Below are positions 1-8,365 of a stretch of 43,980 nucleotides of DNA, piece after piece. Within the stretch, counting starts at the first letter, position 1, and the number at the start of each line of letters is the position of its first letter. The DNA is taken from positions 1 to 43,980 of the forward strand of contig CAIJYD010000053.1 of the NCBI GenBank assembly GCA_903824785.1, read 5' to 3'. The translations under genes were made by a program, and so were the position numbers. The DNA comes from an uncultured Bacteroidota bacterium (GTDB lineage: Bacteria > Bacteroidota > Bacteroidia > Bacteroidales > VadinHA17). The notes under the pieces are model-generated. The model made no database searches. It saw nothing but the letters and a program-made list of their open reading frames with translations, and was not told where the DNA came from.

Positions 1-1
1 A

Positions 2-112
2 ACAATGGGTCTAACTCTTTTTGAGAAGACTCCTATCAAAGAACTTTTTAATAATAATATAAACTTAAATAATTTGTCCGATGAGAACCAGTTGTCACTC
101 TGGGATTCTTAA
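2..112 (+). CDS. IS4-like transposase, C-terminal end only (partial)
   Basis: The open frame enters from the window edge and stops at 110-112, giving about 36 residues that end in QLSLWDS. A tail of the form LFEKTPIKELF, then an Asn-rich stretch, then QLxLW/F, resembles the C-terminus of Bacteroidetes IS4-family transposases. None of the catalytic DDE residues are in view, so the assignment rests on the tail alone. It lies outside the island, left of the truncated tRNA. It could be a chance fragment of another protein. Confidence 0.45.
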   Translation, partial: TMGLTLFEKTPIKELFNNNINLNNLSDENQLSLWDS

Positions 113-174
113 CCGGACAGCAGTGATAGATTCCATTTGATTTCTTCTGTAAAAACGCCTCATTTTGTCCAAAA

Positions 175-207
175 CCTGGCGTAAACCTGGCGTAAACCTG
201 GCGTAAA
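175..207. repeat. Three tandem copies of CCTGGCGTAAA (outer left array)
   Basis: Copies lie at 175-185, 186-196 and 197-207 with no spacer. The same 11-mer occurs twice inside the right end of the island (25099-25120), at the same place relative to the tRNA terminator, and CCTRGCGG variants occur inside the left end (391-410). Their position around attachment sites suggests integrase arm-type binding sites. This copy lies outside the present island and may be left from an earlier related insertion. Confidence 0.7.
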
Positions 208-213
208 AAAAAA

Positions 214-232
214 GACACTTTTTGTAAGTGTC
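214..232 (-). terminator. Terminator copy downstream of the truncated tRNA
   Basis: GACACTT (214-220) pairs with AAGTGTC (226-232) around a 5-nt loop, and the minus strand then reads into nine T residues (213-205). The hairpin is identical to the one behind the intact tRNA at 25127-25145. Here it follows only a tRNA fragment, so it is a duplicated, probably idle copy. Confidence 0.75.
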
Positions 233-244
233 TGATTTTTAAAG

Positions 245-287
245 TGGGCCCAGCTGGGCTCGAACCAGCGACCCCCTGATTATGAGT
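245..287 (-). pseudogene. 3' fragment of tRNA(CAT); left attachment site (attL)
   Basis: These 43 bases match the 3' part of the intact tRNA at 25158-25200, from the anticodon stem-loop to the discriminator base, with one difference (259 versus 25172, in the T-loop). From 288 the match stops and no D-arm or 5' acceptor strand follows, so it cannot fold as a tRNA. A partial tRNA at one island end and an intact copy at the other is the classic footprint of tyrosine-integrase insertion. The longest perfectly shared block is 260-287. Confidence 0.85.
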
Positions 288-390
288 GAGATAAAACCCT
301 GAAATTCAGAATGTTTGACTTTGTATTTGTCTTCATTATCTTTCATTTACATTTTTAAGGTTGTATTGTTTTTCACATGTTTTCATAATA

Positions 391-410
391 CCTAGCGGAA
401 AACCTGGCGG
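391..410. repeat. Candidate integrase arm sites inside the left end
   Basis: CCTAGCGG (391-398) and CCTGGCGG (403-410) lie in direct orientation 12 bp apart, about 105-125 bp inside the left core repeat. They resemble CCTGGCGTAAA found inside the right end at 25099-25120. Apart from these sites, the gene-free stretch 288-458 shows only AT-rich DNA. Confidence 0.5.
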
Positions 411-458
411 ATTTTGGGAGGATATTAACTGAGTAAAATGAAGTTGCAAGATTAACTT

Positions 459-1379
459 TTAACCAAGTAAGGTCTTATCCAAAGCGTCCAAATGCTCCTT
501 ATATTTTTGAGGGTTCTCTTTTTTCAATTTTTCTAAATTCTGAAGTTTCCACCGGACGGCAGGAAGATCCTTTGCATTACTGACAGATAAAAACTCCCAA
601 ACAGGATCTATTTCTTTAAAACTTACTAAAAATAATCTATCCTCGATTGATAAATTTGAATGGACTTCCTTAACTAATTCTTCACGTGTCCTTTCAAAGT
701 CCTTATAACTAAAAGGAATATCAGCCATTCCTGAAAATTGGGTTTCGAATGCTTGGCGTTGGTCAATAAAGTTTGGTTTTAAAAGTTCATTTATAGTCCT
801 CATGTGGGAAATGAGAGCTACGATAAAACCTAACTTAATTTTTTCTGTAAATCCCTCATTATCCAATAATAATCTTACATCAAATAAATCACGAGGATGC
901 TGTCTATCCAAAGCAGCACATATTTTTCCTCCATATAATTCAGCAAAAGAAACAACATTAATTGCTGCAAATTTTCCAAAGGATTCTTCCACTTTTTTGT
1001 TAACCCTCATTAGTGAAGGTTCTTCAATGGATCCTCTTGTAATGGTATTTGCTTCGATTTTTATTTGGGCACCCGCCAACTGACAATTTATTTTCGCATC
1101 CTGTCCCTCCCTTGATAACGTTGTAATCACGATACCGGGTATTGATTTTTCCAAATCTGCTTTTATCCTGTTTAAACCGTCAGAAATATCCTTTAGTGCA
1201 GTTTCTCTTTCATTTATGGGCATATAGGTTAAGTCTATGTCGACAGAGAGTCTTGGCATATCTCTTATGAACAGGTTGATGGCGGTGCCACCCTTGAGCG
1301 AAAAGATTGACTCTTTAGCGATATAAGGGATAGTCTGAAGTAATAAATCTACCTGTGCTCTATACCTTGGTTCAATCAT
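459..1379 (-). CDS. abiEii: AbiEii-type nucleotidyltransferase toxin
   Basis: 306 aa. The N-terminus has the nucleotidyltransferase signature: GGT at residues 30-32, then RLSVDIDL with the metal-binding DxD at 47-49. The family's KICAALDR (152-159) and RDLFD (163-167) motifs follow. AbiEii proteins are the toxins of type IV-class AbiE systems, which give abortive infection or bacteriostasis by transferring nucleotides; the target here is unknown. The start overlaps the end of the antitoxin gene by 4 bp (ATGA), in the usual antitoxin-first order. Length and motifs look intact. It is the outermost island gene, about 170 bp from attL, and may stabilise the element or defend the host against phage. 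Confidence 0.85.
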   Translation of the reverse strand: MIEPRYRAQVDLLLQTIPYIAKESIFSLKGGTAINLFIRDMPRLSVDIDLTYMPINERETALKDISDGLNRIKADLEKSIPGIVITTLSREGQDAKINCQLAGAQIKIEANTITRGSIEEPSLMRVNKKVEESFGKFAAINVVSFAELYGGKICAALDRQHPRDLFDVRLLLDNEGFTEKIKLGFIVALISHMRTINELLKPNFIDQRQAFETQFSGMADIPFSYKDFERTREELVKEVHSNLSIEDRLFLVSFKEIDPVWEFLSVSNAKDLPAVRWKLQNLEKLKKENPQKYKEHLDALDKTLLG

Positions 1380-2143
1380 AATTGAGCTAATTCTTTTGGT
1401 ACAGTTATCATATGTTCGGAATCATACATGCCATTCTTAACTATACTTCGATCTCCTGTTCCAAGATTTACACGATCTAAGCTCAAGAAATTTCTCCACT
1501 GATGATTCGATTTCTTTAACATGAACAGGAATAATCTTTTCACTTTTATGGAATTACATTCCTCAAGCAATTTTTGTATAAGATCCGGTCTTAAATTAAC
1601 CATTCCGGAAAGTATTTGGTAAACTTCCATAAGGTCCATTTTATCTGGACACAGATAAAGACATTCAAGGATTGCTCTTTCCGCGGTTGATATAGTTATT
1701 TGGAATTGAGTCTCTGTATTCTCTTGCAGTCCTAAATCAGCTGGAATGAATGAAGTTTTTATATGTCTTACAGATTCCTTCCAAGGATACTTCTTAAACC
1801 AGGAAGGTAACGTTGTTTTCAAATCTGAAAAAACATAAACTGTTTCAAGTCCTGTTCGTATATAATGGGAATAACCTAAAAAGGACAAAGCTGTTAACCC
1901 ACCTGCGTGCAAGGACTGCTTACCTTGTTTCTGTAATGAAAATATCGCTCCCTGCCAGCTTAGATTCTCATTTGGTCTTTTAAATGCACCAACCCCGATT
2001 GATTCCAGCCAACCGCTTCTTAAATATCTATGTTGAAGGTCATGTGAAAATCCTTTATCTTCCAGCCAGGAGGCAAGAATTACAGTTCCGGGGACATGTA
2101 AATCCAGAAGTTTCTTTATTTTTATTTCATTATTCGTACTCAC
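1376..2143 (-). CDS. abiEi: AbiEi-family antitoxin / transcriptional regulator
   Basis: 255 aa, directly upstream of the AbiEii toxin with a 4-bp overlap. The N-terminal ~60 residues (VPGTVILASWLEDKG, then YLRSGWLESIG) read as the winged-helix DNA-binding part of AbiEi antitoxins, and the middle has the family's HAGGLTALSFLG segment. AbiEi proteins neutralise the toxin and repress their own promoter. Only 51 bp separate it from the upstream integrase gene, so it may be read through from the integrase promoter, or carry its own promoter inside or just after that gene. Antitoxin identity is inferred from pairing and motifs. Confidence 0.8.
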   Translation of the reverse strand: MSTNNEIKIKKLLDLHVPGTVILASWLEDKGFSHDLQHRYLRSGWLESIGVGAFKRPNENLSWQGAIFSLQKQGKQSLHAGGLTALSFLGYSHYIRTGLETVYVFSDLKTTLPSWFKKYPWKESVRHIKTSFIPADLGLQENTETQFQITISTAERAILECLYLCPDKMDLMEVYQILSGMVNLRPDLIQKLLEECNSIKVKRLFLFMLKKSNHQWRNFLSLDRVNLGTGDRSIVKNGMYDSEHMITVPKELAQL

Positions 2144-2194
2144 AGTACAAATATCACAATATTTTTAAAGAAAGACAATGCTTTAAGGGAATTA

Positions 2195-3403
2195 TTATAA
2201 AACAGGTCCATTTATATCAAAGGTACTGTCAGGATTAAGCCCTGCCAGATAGTGTTCTGTAATTATCACATTGCTGTGTCCCAACATCTGGCTTATTTTC
2301 TTTATATCAGTATTATTCCGATTCAAGGTATTGGAATAACAATCTCGGGCGCAACCTAAATTCAATGGCTGAGACAGCCCAAGTTTGTTTCTGATGTCTT
2401 TCAAATTCTGGTTTATCTTCTGCCTGATCTTGTGGTTTCTATTCTTAAAGAAAAATTCATCATAACCTTCTTTGAGCAATCCTAAAAGGAACGGACTATT
2501 TTTATCACCAACTCGAGCTATTGAATCTTTCAGCTTATCCGTTAATGGGACAATTATAGGTTTTCGGTTGTTTTTTCTTGTATCCTCTGTCTTCTTTCGT
2601 GTAAAGAATATAAAGTTCCCTTTTATCTGGCTCCATTTCATTCTAAGCAAGTCCGCGAAGTTGGCCCCATTGAAGCGGTAGAGCATCACCCAGACATCAC
2701 GAGCGAATTTGTGGTCTTCGGACTTGAATTCGTTCAAATCAATTATAGATTGTATTTCCGATTCTTTCAATACTTGCGTAGAGGGGAAATAACCTGAAAC
2801 TGTGAACCCCCCAGGTCCAAAGGGGTACTCATATTCTTTTGGAATTACCTTAACATAATGGATAAAGTAATTCAGAATACTTCTCAGGTTTCTCATATGG
2901 TGATCTATTGTCGCCCGTGAGTTTTCTTTGTCAACTTCATTCTTTTCAAATTTCTTGAGAAAGCTGACAGTGACATCACCGACACTTGCGCCAGCTTTGA
3001 AGTTTTCAAACCTGTTTCTCGTATACCGTAAAGAATCGATAGTCGTTGGCTTAATATTTTCTTTATTCTCAATGTAATAATCAAAAAGTTCAGTAAGCAG
3101 GAGGGACTTTGGTTTGTCTTTATCTGTCTCCCAGAACCGTTTCCTGAAGATTTCTTTATTGAAAGGCTTCAGTTCTGAGAATACCTTGTTACACTTTGTA
3201 ATATAACCATTACAAGTATCAAGAAACTGTTGATCCTCCTGGTCTTTAGTTTTACCATTAAATAATCTGTTGTAGTTAGTTTCTGTCATTTTCTGGATGT
3301 TGATGTACATCACATCACTCCCGTTTACCATACGAATTGCAAGATTGTACATGCCATCTTTTAGTTTACTTCTCTTGTCCAAGACAATGTTGAATGTTGC
3401 CAT
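2195..3403 (-). CDS. Tyrosine recombinase (integrase) of the island
   Basis: 402 aa. The layout is an N-terminal arm-binding region, a SAM-like core-binding domain (about 110-205) and a C-terminal catalytic domain. Visible catalytic residues are Arg353 (ARDCYS), His376 (LGHSN) and Tyr385 (EHYLAG). In the box I region the sequence is YRFNGANFADLLRMKW, without the usual GLR arginine, and box II has ARD where ARH is common; Bacteroidetes integrases often depart from the consensus here. It lies 12 bp behind an excisionase-like gene and about 2 kb from attL, so it is the obvious enzyme for insertion into the tRNA gene. The frame is unbroken. Confidence 0.9.
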   Translation of the reverse strand: MATFNIVLDKRSKLKDGMYNLAIRMVNGSDVMYINIQKMTETNYNRLFNGKTKDQEDQQFLDTCNGYITKCNKVFSELKPFNKEIFRKRFWETDKDKPKSLLLTELFDYYIENKENIKPTTIDSLRYTRNRFENFKAGASVGDVTVSFLKKFEKNEVDKENSRATIDHHMRNLRSILNYFIHYVKVIPKEYEYPFGPGGFTVSGYFPSTQVLKESEIQSIIDLNEFKSEDHKFARDVWVMLYRFNGANFADLLRMKWSQIKGNFIFFTRKKTEDTRKNNRKPIIVPLTDKLKDSIARVGDKNSPFLLGLLKEGYDEFFFKNRNHKIRQKINQNLKDIRNKLGLSQPLNLGCARDCYSNTLNRNNTDIKKISQMLGHSNVIITEHYLAGLNPDSTFDINGPVL

Positions 3404-3415
3404 AGTTGTTTAATT

Positions 3416-3622
3416 TTAAACTCTTGGAAGTGCAGGAAGTTCTTCCTTCACAGCACCACCGTTTATCACCCAAGCGTCGATTTGATTTCTTTCGAACAGG
3501 GTTCTGGTTCCCAGCTTAATGTGTGGGATTTGATTATTGCTGACCTTTTTGTACACATAACTTTCTGACATATGAATGTATTCAGTCAACTCTTGAACAT
3601 TTAAAAATCTCTTTTCTTCCAT
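3416..3622 (-). CDS. Excisionase-like HTH_17/AlpA-type DNA-binding protein
   Basis: 68 aa. FLNVQELTEYIHMSESYVYK followed by IPHIKLGTRTLFERNQIDAW is the pattern of MerR-like helix-turn-helix excisionases (a helix-turn-helix, a small wing, then an end helix). The gene is 12 bp upstream of the integrase on the same strand, so the two are probably co-transcribed. Such proteins bend attachment-site DNA to favour excision, or regulate the integrase promoter; which applies here is not decided by sequence. Confidence 0.8.
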   Translation of the reverse strand: MEEKRFLNVQELTEYIHMSESYVYKKVSNNQIPHIKLGTRTLFERNQIDAWVINGGAVKEELPALPRV

Positions 3623-3962
3623 ATTGATAGGATTTTATCTTTTTATCTCCCTTTTCAGGGTTCAATAAAAAATATAAGGAAAAAAAGCCGTAAAACAAAA
3701 TTTATGAATGAAAAAATGGGCCAAAAGTAAACTTTTTTTAGATTCTGAGCGCCAGAACAGATGCGGATATGAGAATTTAGCTATCAAATTACGGATCCTG
3801 ACATCGAACTCTTTCTTGGATTAAAATCAAACTTAACCAGAATCTGTTTTGAGGGTCTTTTTACGAATGATCGCTTTCAAGTGACCTTTGCCATGGGCAA
3901 CCTTTAAAACTACCCTAAAAGCAACCAGAATTGACCAGACGGCTTCAGGTGTTGCGATATTG
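3623..3962. other. Intergenic, 340 bp, upstream of excisionase/integrase
   Basis: No open frame of note. On the minus strand CAAAAGTA (3722-3729) reads as a TAnnTTTG-type -7 box (TACTTTTG), with only a poor -33 match, so it is at best a weak candidate promoter for the excisionase-integrase run. The rest shows nothing recognisable. Confidence 0.3.
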
Positions 3963-6326
3963 TTATGTGGTTACTCTGAGGCATTCCACAGGATTTTTAG
4001 TTGCAAATTTCCAAGTATGCCAGCTGACTGTCAATAATGAAATAATTAATGTAATCATGCCGGCAACTGCAAAAATCCACCAACTGAGATTAATCCTATA
4101 TGCAAATTTTTCGAGCCAATTATGCATGAAATAAAATATTACGGGGCAGGAAATTATGAAGGAAAGAAAAATCCATCTTATAAACTCTAGGTTAAGCATA
4201 AAAACTATTCTACTTGTAGTTGAGCCCGCAACTTTCCTTATTCCGATTTCCTTTATCCTGCTGTCAATTGTAAATAAAACCAATCCGAATAGGCCAATGC
4301 ATGAAATTAACAGCGCAAGGAGAGAAATATAGGATATAACTCCGGAGACGATTGTCTCCTTTTTATACATTTTTTGGAAATCATCGTTTAGGAATGAATA
4401 CTCGAACGAGTTTAGATGAAAAAGGGTTTCCCACTTTTTTTTAAGAAAATCCAGACCTTCGGGAATATTATTAGCAGATATTTTTACCAGTAATTTATCA
4501 AAAGCCTTTGGATAGTAAGTGATTGCCATGGGCTCAAGTCTGTTATGCAACGATTTAAAGTTGAAATCCTTAACAACACCTATCACTTCACCTCTTCCCA
4601 GAATATCAAATTGTTTTCCAATGGGATCTTCCCATCCGATTTGTTTTACTGCCAATTCATTCAATACATACACGATCTTTGAGTTAGATGAGATGTCAGC
4701 GGGGAAGAACTCACCTTTTACAAGGCTTATCTTCAGAGTACTGAGAAAGTCCTGATCAACATCAAGCCAGCTCATCCTATTATTATAATCTTCTTTTGGG
4801 AGTCCTTCCCACCATACATCCTGATTACCGCTACGACCTTCCGCAAAGTACATGACAGCTGAAGCGTTCAGGATAAGCGGAGATGTCAGTATCTCTTTCT
4901 TAAATAATTCATATTTAGTTATAATCCCCGTTTTATATATTGGCACCACCACTACCTGATCAGAATTTAATCCAAGGTTTTTGTTCTTAATAAATGCCAT
5001 TTGGGACTTGATTATCAGAGTACAGGCAATCAGTGTAATCGAAATAAAGAATTGGAAAACCACAAGTCCTCTTCTTAAACCTTTAACTGAAAGACCGGCG
5101 GCTATCGTCAGGTCACCGCGTAAGGACGAAACAGGATTAACGGTTGATAACATAAATGCCGGATAACTTCCGGATATAATTGATATCAGAATTATAAAAA
5201 GTAAAAGTTTAATTAGTGAAGTGAACTTGAAAAGCGATTCAATATCCAAAGGAAGTCCGGTGATGGAAATAATTTCTGGCATTATTAAATAACTTATGAA
5301 CAAGGCAAGCATAAAAGCAGATAATGTAATCGCAAATGATTCAAATAGGAACTGAACAACAAGATTTGAATATGTTGCGCCTGAAACCTTTCTGAGTCCC
5401 ACCTCTTTTCCTCTTCTGGTAAAACGGGCTGTTGAAAGGTTCATATAATTGATGCATGCCAAAAGAAGAACAAGGATTAGAATTGAACTGATGATGTAAA
5501 CATTCCTGAGGTTTGTGTTTGTTAGGAGATCACCACGCAGATTTGAATGCAGATGAATACTAGTCAAAGGCTGAATATGAAGCTGTAAGTTTTCATGCTC
5601 AGGAATTTTATTGACGATTGCGGGTAATTTTTTATTTATGGAAATAAAAGATCCGGCATTACGTGCCAGAATGTATGTGGTATAGTTCCACATGCCCCAT
5701 GAAAGATTATATTTAAGTTCAGAAAAAGATCCCAGAAAGTCGAACTGAATCTGAGAATTGGCCGGAATATCTTTCATTACACCGGTTACTGTATATGTGG
5801 TTTTTGCATCACCATCACTGAGGCGTAGAGTCTGGCCTAAAGGGACTTTACTGCCGAAATATTTTTTGGCTTTAGTTTCACTAATAACAATAGAACCAGG
5901 ATTATTTAAAGCTGTTTCAGGATTGCCAGATAACAGCTTAAATGAGAATATTTTAAAGATCGAAGGGTCAGCTAAATCAATCTCTTCCCAGGATTCTTCA
6001 TTTTCGTATCCCACAAGCATCCTGCCCAGATACCCAAACCTAACATAACCTTCAACATCAGGGATATCATTTTTCAGAGCATCTCCCAGTGGTGCAGGTG
6101 TCCTGGCAAAATTATCAGTATTAGTTTTACCTTCAAATTCTACTACAACCCTGAATATCCTATCTGCATTTTTATGAAACTTATCGAAGCTGATTTCAAA
6201 GCGGAGCCATGTTAGCATGATAATTACTAGTACCAATCCCAGAGCTAATCCTGAAATATTGATCAATGAAAAACTTAGATTCCTTCTGATGATTCGGAAT
6301 GATGTTATTAAATTATATTTCAACAT
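3963..6326 (-). CDS. FtsX/MacB-type ABC transporter permease
   Basis: 787 aa, the usual length for the double FtsX permeases of Bacteroidetes. It has an N-terminal membrane segment (about 20-42), a periplasmic MacB-like core domain to about 275, three membrane helices (about 280-395), a second such unit starting near 425, and a C-terminal FtsX domain with three helices (about 670-780). SRIKEIGIRKVAGST is typical of the family's cytoplasmic loop. Such proteins export peptides, lipids or drugs, or transmit mechanical force, with a separate ATPase; no ATPase gene lies near. It may be cargo working with an ATPase encoded elsewhere. Confidence 0.85.
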   Translation of the reverse strand: MLKYNLITSFRIIRRNLSFSLINISGLALGLVLVIIMLTWLRFEISFDKFHKNADRIFRVVVEFEGKTNTDNFARTPAPLGDALKNDIPDVEGYVRFGYLGRMLVGYENEESWEEIDLADPSIFKIFSFKLLSGNPETALNNPGSIVISETKAKKYFGSKVPLGQTLRLSDGDAKTTYTVTGVMKDIPANSQIQFDFLGSFSELKYNLSWGMWNYTTYILARNAGSFISINKKLPAIVNKIPEHENLQLHIQPLTSIHLHSNLRGDLLTNTNLRNVYIISSILILVLLLACINYMNLSTARFTRRGKEVGLRKVSGATYSNLVVQFLFESFAITLSAFMLALFISYLIMPEIISITGLPLDIESLFKFTSLIKLLLFIILISIISGSYPAFMLSTVNPVSSLRGDLTIAAGLSVKGLRRGLVVFQFFISITLIACTLIIKSQMAFIKNKNLGLNSDQVVVVPIYKTGIITKYELFKKEILTSPLILNASAVMYFAEGRSGNQDVWWEGLPKEDYNNRMSWLDVDQDFLSTLKISLVKGEFFPADISSNSKIVYVLNELAVKQIGWEDPIGKQFDILGRGEVIGVVKDFNFKSLHNRLEPMAITYYPKAFDKLLVKISANNIPEGLDFLKKKWETLFHLNSFEYSFLNDDFQKMYKKETIVSGVISYISLLALLISCIGLFGLVLFTIDSRIKEIGIRKVAGSTTSRIVFMLNLEFIRWIFLSFIISCPVIFYFMHNWLEKFAYRINLSWWIFAVAGMITLIISLLTVSWHTWKFATKNPVECLRVTT

Positions 6327-6979
6327 TTATAATCAGGTTAAAGAGCGATCATCTAGTAAAAGGTAGAATTGAACTTTAAGTTTCAAAAACGGTGCCATCT
6401 TCCAAAAAGTCAAGTTATCAATATGTTATAATAAAGAATTAATTTCCCGGTGTAAAGAAGTTTTACAATTTGGGTATAAATATTTTACAAAGTTTTTTAA
6501 TCAATTACAGATTAGCATAATTAGTCTGGGTCTAGTATTCAGTTTACATTTGAATTCAGAACTGGCAAAAGCATGTGTTTGGCAGCAGCTAAGGTAGTAG
6601 CAGAGGCTGGCAGCCAATCTTTTGCTTGTGCGATGGAAGTCATGGTGTTGCAGTGAAACCTTACATATTACTCCTCAATACCCCTGAATTTTTCAGGCTT
6701 TACATCCCAAGTTGGATCTATAAACCTGAAAAGAATCAGTCATTATTATAAAGGTTAAATAAACTCACTTCCTATCAGTCCCATAAGTATACTTAGGCAA
6801 CTCAATAATCCAAACAGTAATGAAATACCTATACCCAACATACTTAAAGAACTGAATACAATGTAGCAATATTTTATTTAATGAAAAATGAGACTTTCGT
6901 GTTTAATCATTGAAGTAATAGGAATTCTTCATGGAATTCACTGCGAACCACACCCGGCAGCAATTAGTTGTCAGCCATC
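6327..6979. other. Long intergenic stretch (653 bp) with a possible 28-aa membrane ORF
   Basis: No ORF above 60 codons. On the minus strand 6841-6755 reads an ATG-started 28-residue frame rich in Leu/Ile/Gly that could form one membrane helix (starts MLGIGISLLFGLLSC). A further short frame follows in the same direction without an ATG (about 6736-6672, ending FRGIEE). They may be remains of a decayed gene or chance. The segment 6560-6650 is less AT-rich and has repeated GGCAGC words. Nothing else is recognisable. Confidence 0.3.
6755..6841 (-). CDS. Possible 28-aa single-pass membrane peptide
   Basis: An ATG at 6841-6839 opens a 28-codon frame ending in TAA at 6757-6755. The composition is that of a transmembrane helix (Leu, Ile, Gly, Ser, one Cys) with no charged residue until the end. 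There is no clear ribosome binding site and no coupling to a neighbour, so chance in AT-rich DNA is a real alternative. Confidence 0.2.
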   Translation of the reverse strand: MLGIGISLLFGLLSCLSILMGLIGSEFI

Positions 6980-7621
6980 CTAAGCACGCCTTTTAATACT
7001 CTTTGGCATGTCATCCAAATATGAGTCAAACAGTTTGCCAGTAAAATTGAAATCATCCACCTGACTTTCATGGATCATTTCATTAGAGATAAAGGTTTTA
7101 TAATGATTAATTTCTTTCCCTGTTTTTCTGAAGCCTTCTTTATATCCTAAGACAATTCCTTCCTTAACTCTTCCGAAGATATTATATTGTTTTTTTTCAT
7201 CGTTGAATTCTGAATGAATAACTTCCACAGAATTATTCGAGATAAATCGTTTCAATAATTCAAGTTTAGAGAGGTAGGGCTGCTTTAGGCATCTTTCATT
7301 ATACCTATCAAGAAAATGTGGCGTAAAATGAGTCAATGATTGATTGTCAGCATCCACCCTTATTCCGTTTAATCCGTATTCGTCTATAAAGTAAACTACA
7401 ACAATAAATCCCGGGTGGCCAATAATATAATCAGCTACTATAAACCATTTATTGAACCTCGTGGATTTGTAATCGAAAATTCTGTGCACATGCTTGGCTT
7501 TAGATTTTATAGCTTCTCTTCGTAAACTTTCTGTCAGGTACATAGCTTTTCTTCCTACAATTTCAAAATCCTTGAATATTTCAATTAGTAATTCTTTGGA
7601 GGTCATGCTCGGTACAATCAT
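6980..7621 (-). CDS. Unknown island protein with HxxxRYxxR motif
   Basis: 213 aa, not recognised. The middle holds HFTPHFLDRYNER (about 98-110), an H-x-x-x-R-Y-x-x-R pattern of a kind seen in several small phage or plasmid protein families. The N-terminus is basic and helical, with a beta-rich part before the motif (WFIVADYIIG, IVVVYFIDEYG). There is no signal peptide or membrane helix. It is the last gene of the minus-strand methyltransferase run (58 bp after the next gene), so a role tied to DNA metabolism or modification is possible but unproven. Confidence 0.6.
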   Translation of the reverse strand: MIVPSMTSKELLIEIFKDFEIVGRKAMYLTESLRREAIKSKAKHVHRIFDYKSTRFNKWFIVADYIIGHPGFIVVVYFIDEYGLNGIRVDADNQSLTHFTPHFLDRYNERCLKQPYLSKLELLKRFISNNSVEVIHSEFNDEKKQYNIFGRVKEGIVLGYKEGFRKTGKEINHYKTFISNEMIHESQVDDFNFTGKLFDSYLDDMPKSIKRRA

Positions 7622-7679
7622 GGCTGGTAAGATTTGATTTGAATAATTTTAGTTGTCGCTGTTATAACTAAGCTCCGAA

Positions 7680-8279
7680 CTAAGCCGCTTTTCGTAAATC
7701 GTTGTAAAGGTCGATTACAGAGGTATCTGGATTTGACCTTTGAGAGGGTGGATTGTATCTGTCATTGAGGGCGATAAAATTCAAATCCTTTTCCAATCCT
7801 AATCCATATGTAAACCACGATGTATGAAACCATGCTCCGTTTTTCTTCTGAGTGAAACTAAATCTTCCATCCGGCACTAATAATTGTATATTGTTTTCTC
7901 TAAACAGTTTCCCTCGTTTTTTCCCTTCAAGGGTGGTTGTTGGGAGCAGGAACATAAATGGCTTTTTAAGGCTGAAGGCTCGTTTCAGGAACTCGTACTT
8001 GAGTGAATAAGGAGGATTAGTGATAATGATATCATAATCCTCGACAGGTTTATATGTTAGGAAATCCTTACCATCATCAATATGCGAAGGAATTACATCA
8101 TATCCATTAACCCTTAGAACTTCAACAATTCGACTTTCTTTGATAGCAGTACATTCCCAAATTGTTTTGACAGATTCCGGGATGAATGGCAATATCATTT
8201 CGACCGCTTCAATAGGAGTATAATACTCATCATTTGGGCCATTAATAATATAATCGACTTTTGCTTTAATTATACTCAT
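7680..8279 (-). CDS. Adenine-specific methyltransferase-like protein (NPPY)
   Basis: 199 aa. YYTPIEAVEMILPFIP (19-34) and IITNPPYSLKYEFLKRA (85-101) match small phage-type N6-adenine methyltransferase-like proteins, where NPPY is the catalytic motif IV. The expected SAM-binding motif I (normally rich in Gly) reads WECTAIKESRIVEVL (41-55) with no glycine; several phage relatives also have an altered motif I there. The target, DNA or RNA, is unknown, and the enzyme may be inactive. It lies 86 bp behind the ParB-methyltransferase gene on the same strand. No restriction endonuclease accompanies it. Confidence 0.65.
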   Translation of the reverse strand: MSIIKAKVDYIINGPNDEYYTPIEAVEMILPFIPESVKTIWECTAIKESRIVEVLRVNGYDVIPSHIDDGKDFLTYKPVEDYDIIITNPPYSLKYEFLKRAFSLKKPFMFLLPTTTLEGKKRGKLFRENNIQLLVPDGRFSFTQKKNGAWFHTSWFTYGLGLEKDLNFIALNDRYNPPSQRSNPDTSVIDLYNDLRKAA

Positions 8280-8365
8280 TTTGTAATGTTTAATTGTTAA
8301 AAAAAATCAGTTAAAGGGGCTGGTGAAAAATGTCACCAGCCCATAGAAATTTCATAATTATATCA

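Noticed and set aside
175-207. CRISPR array
   Set aside because: Three 11-bp units in tandem without spacers, next to a tRNA attachment site; no cas genes in the window.
3931-4134. 67-codon plus-strand frame inside the permease gene end
   Set aside because: It lies opposite a well-supported permease and has no family features.
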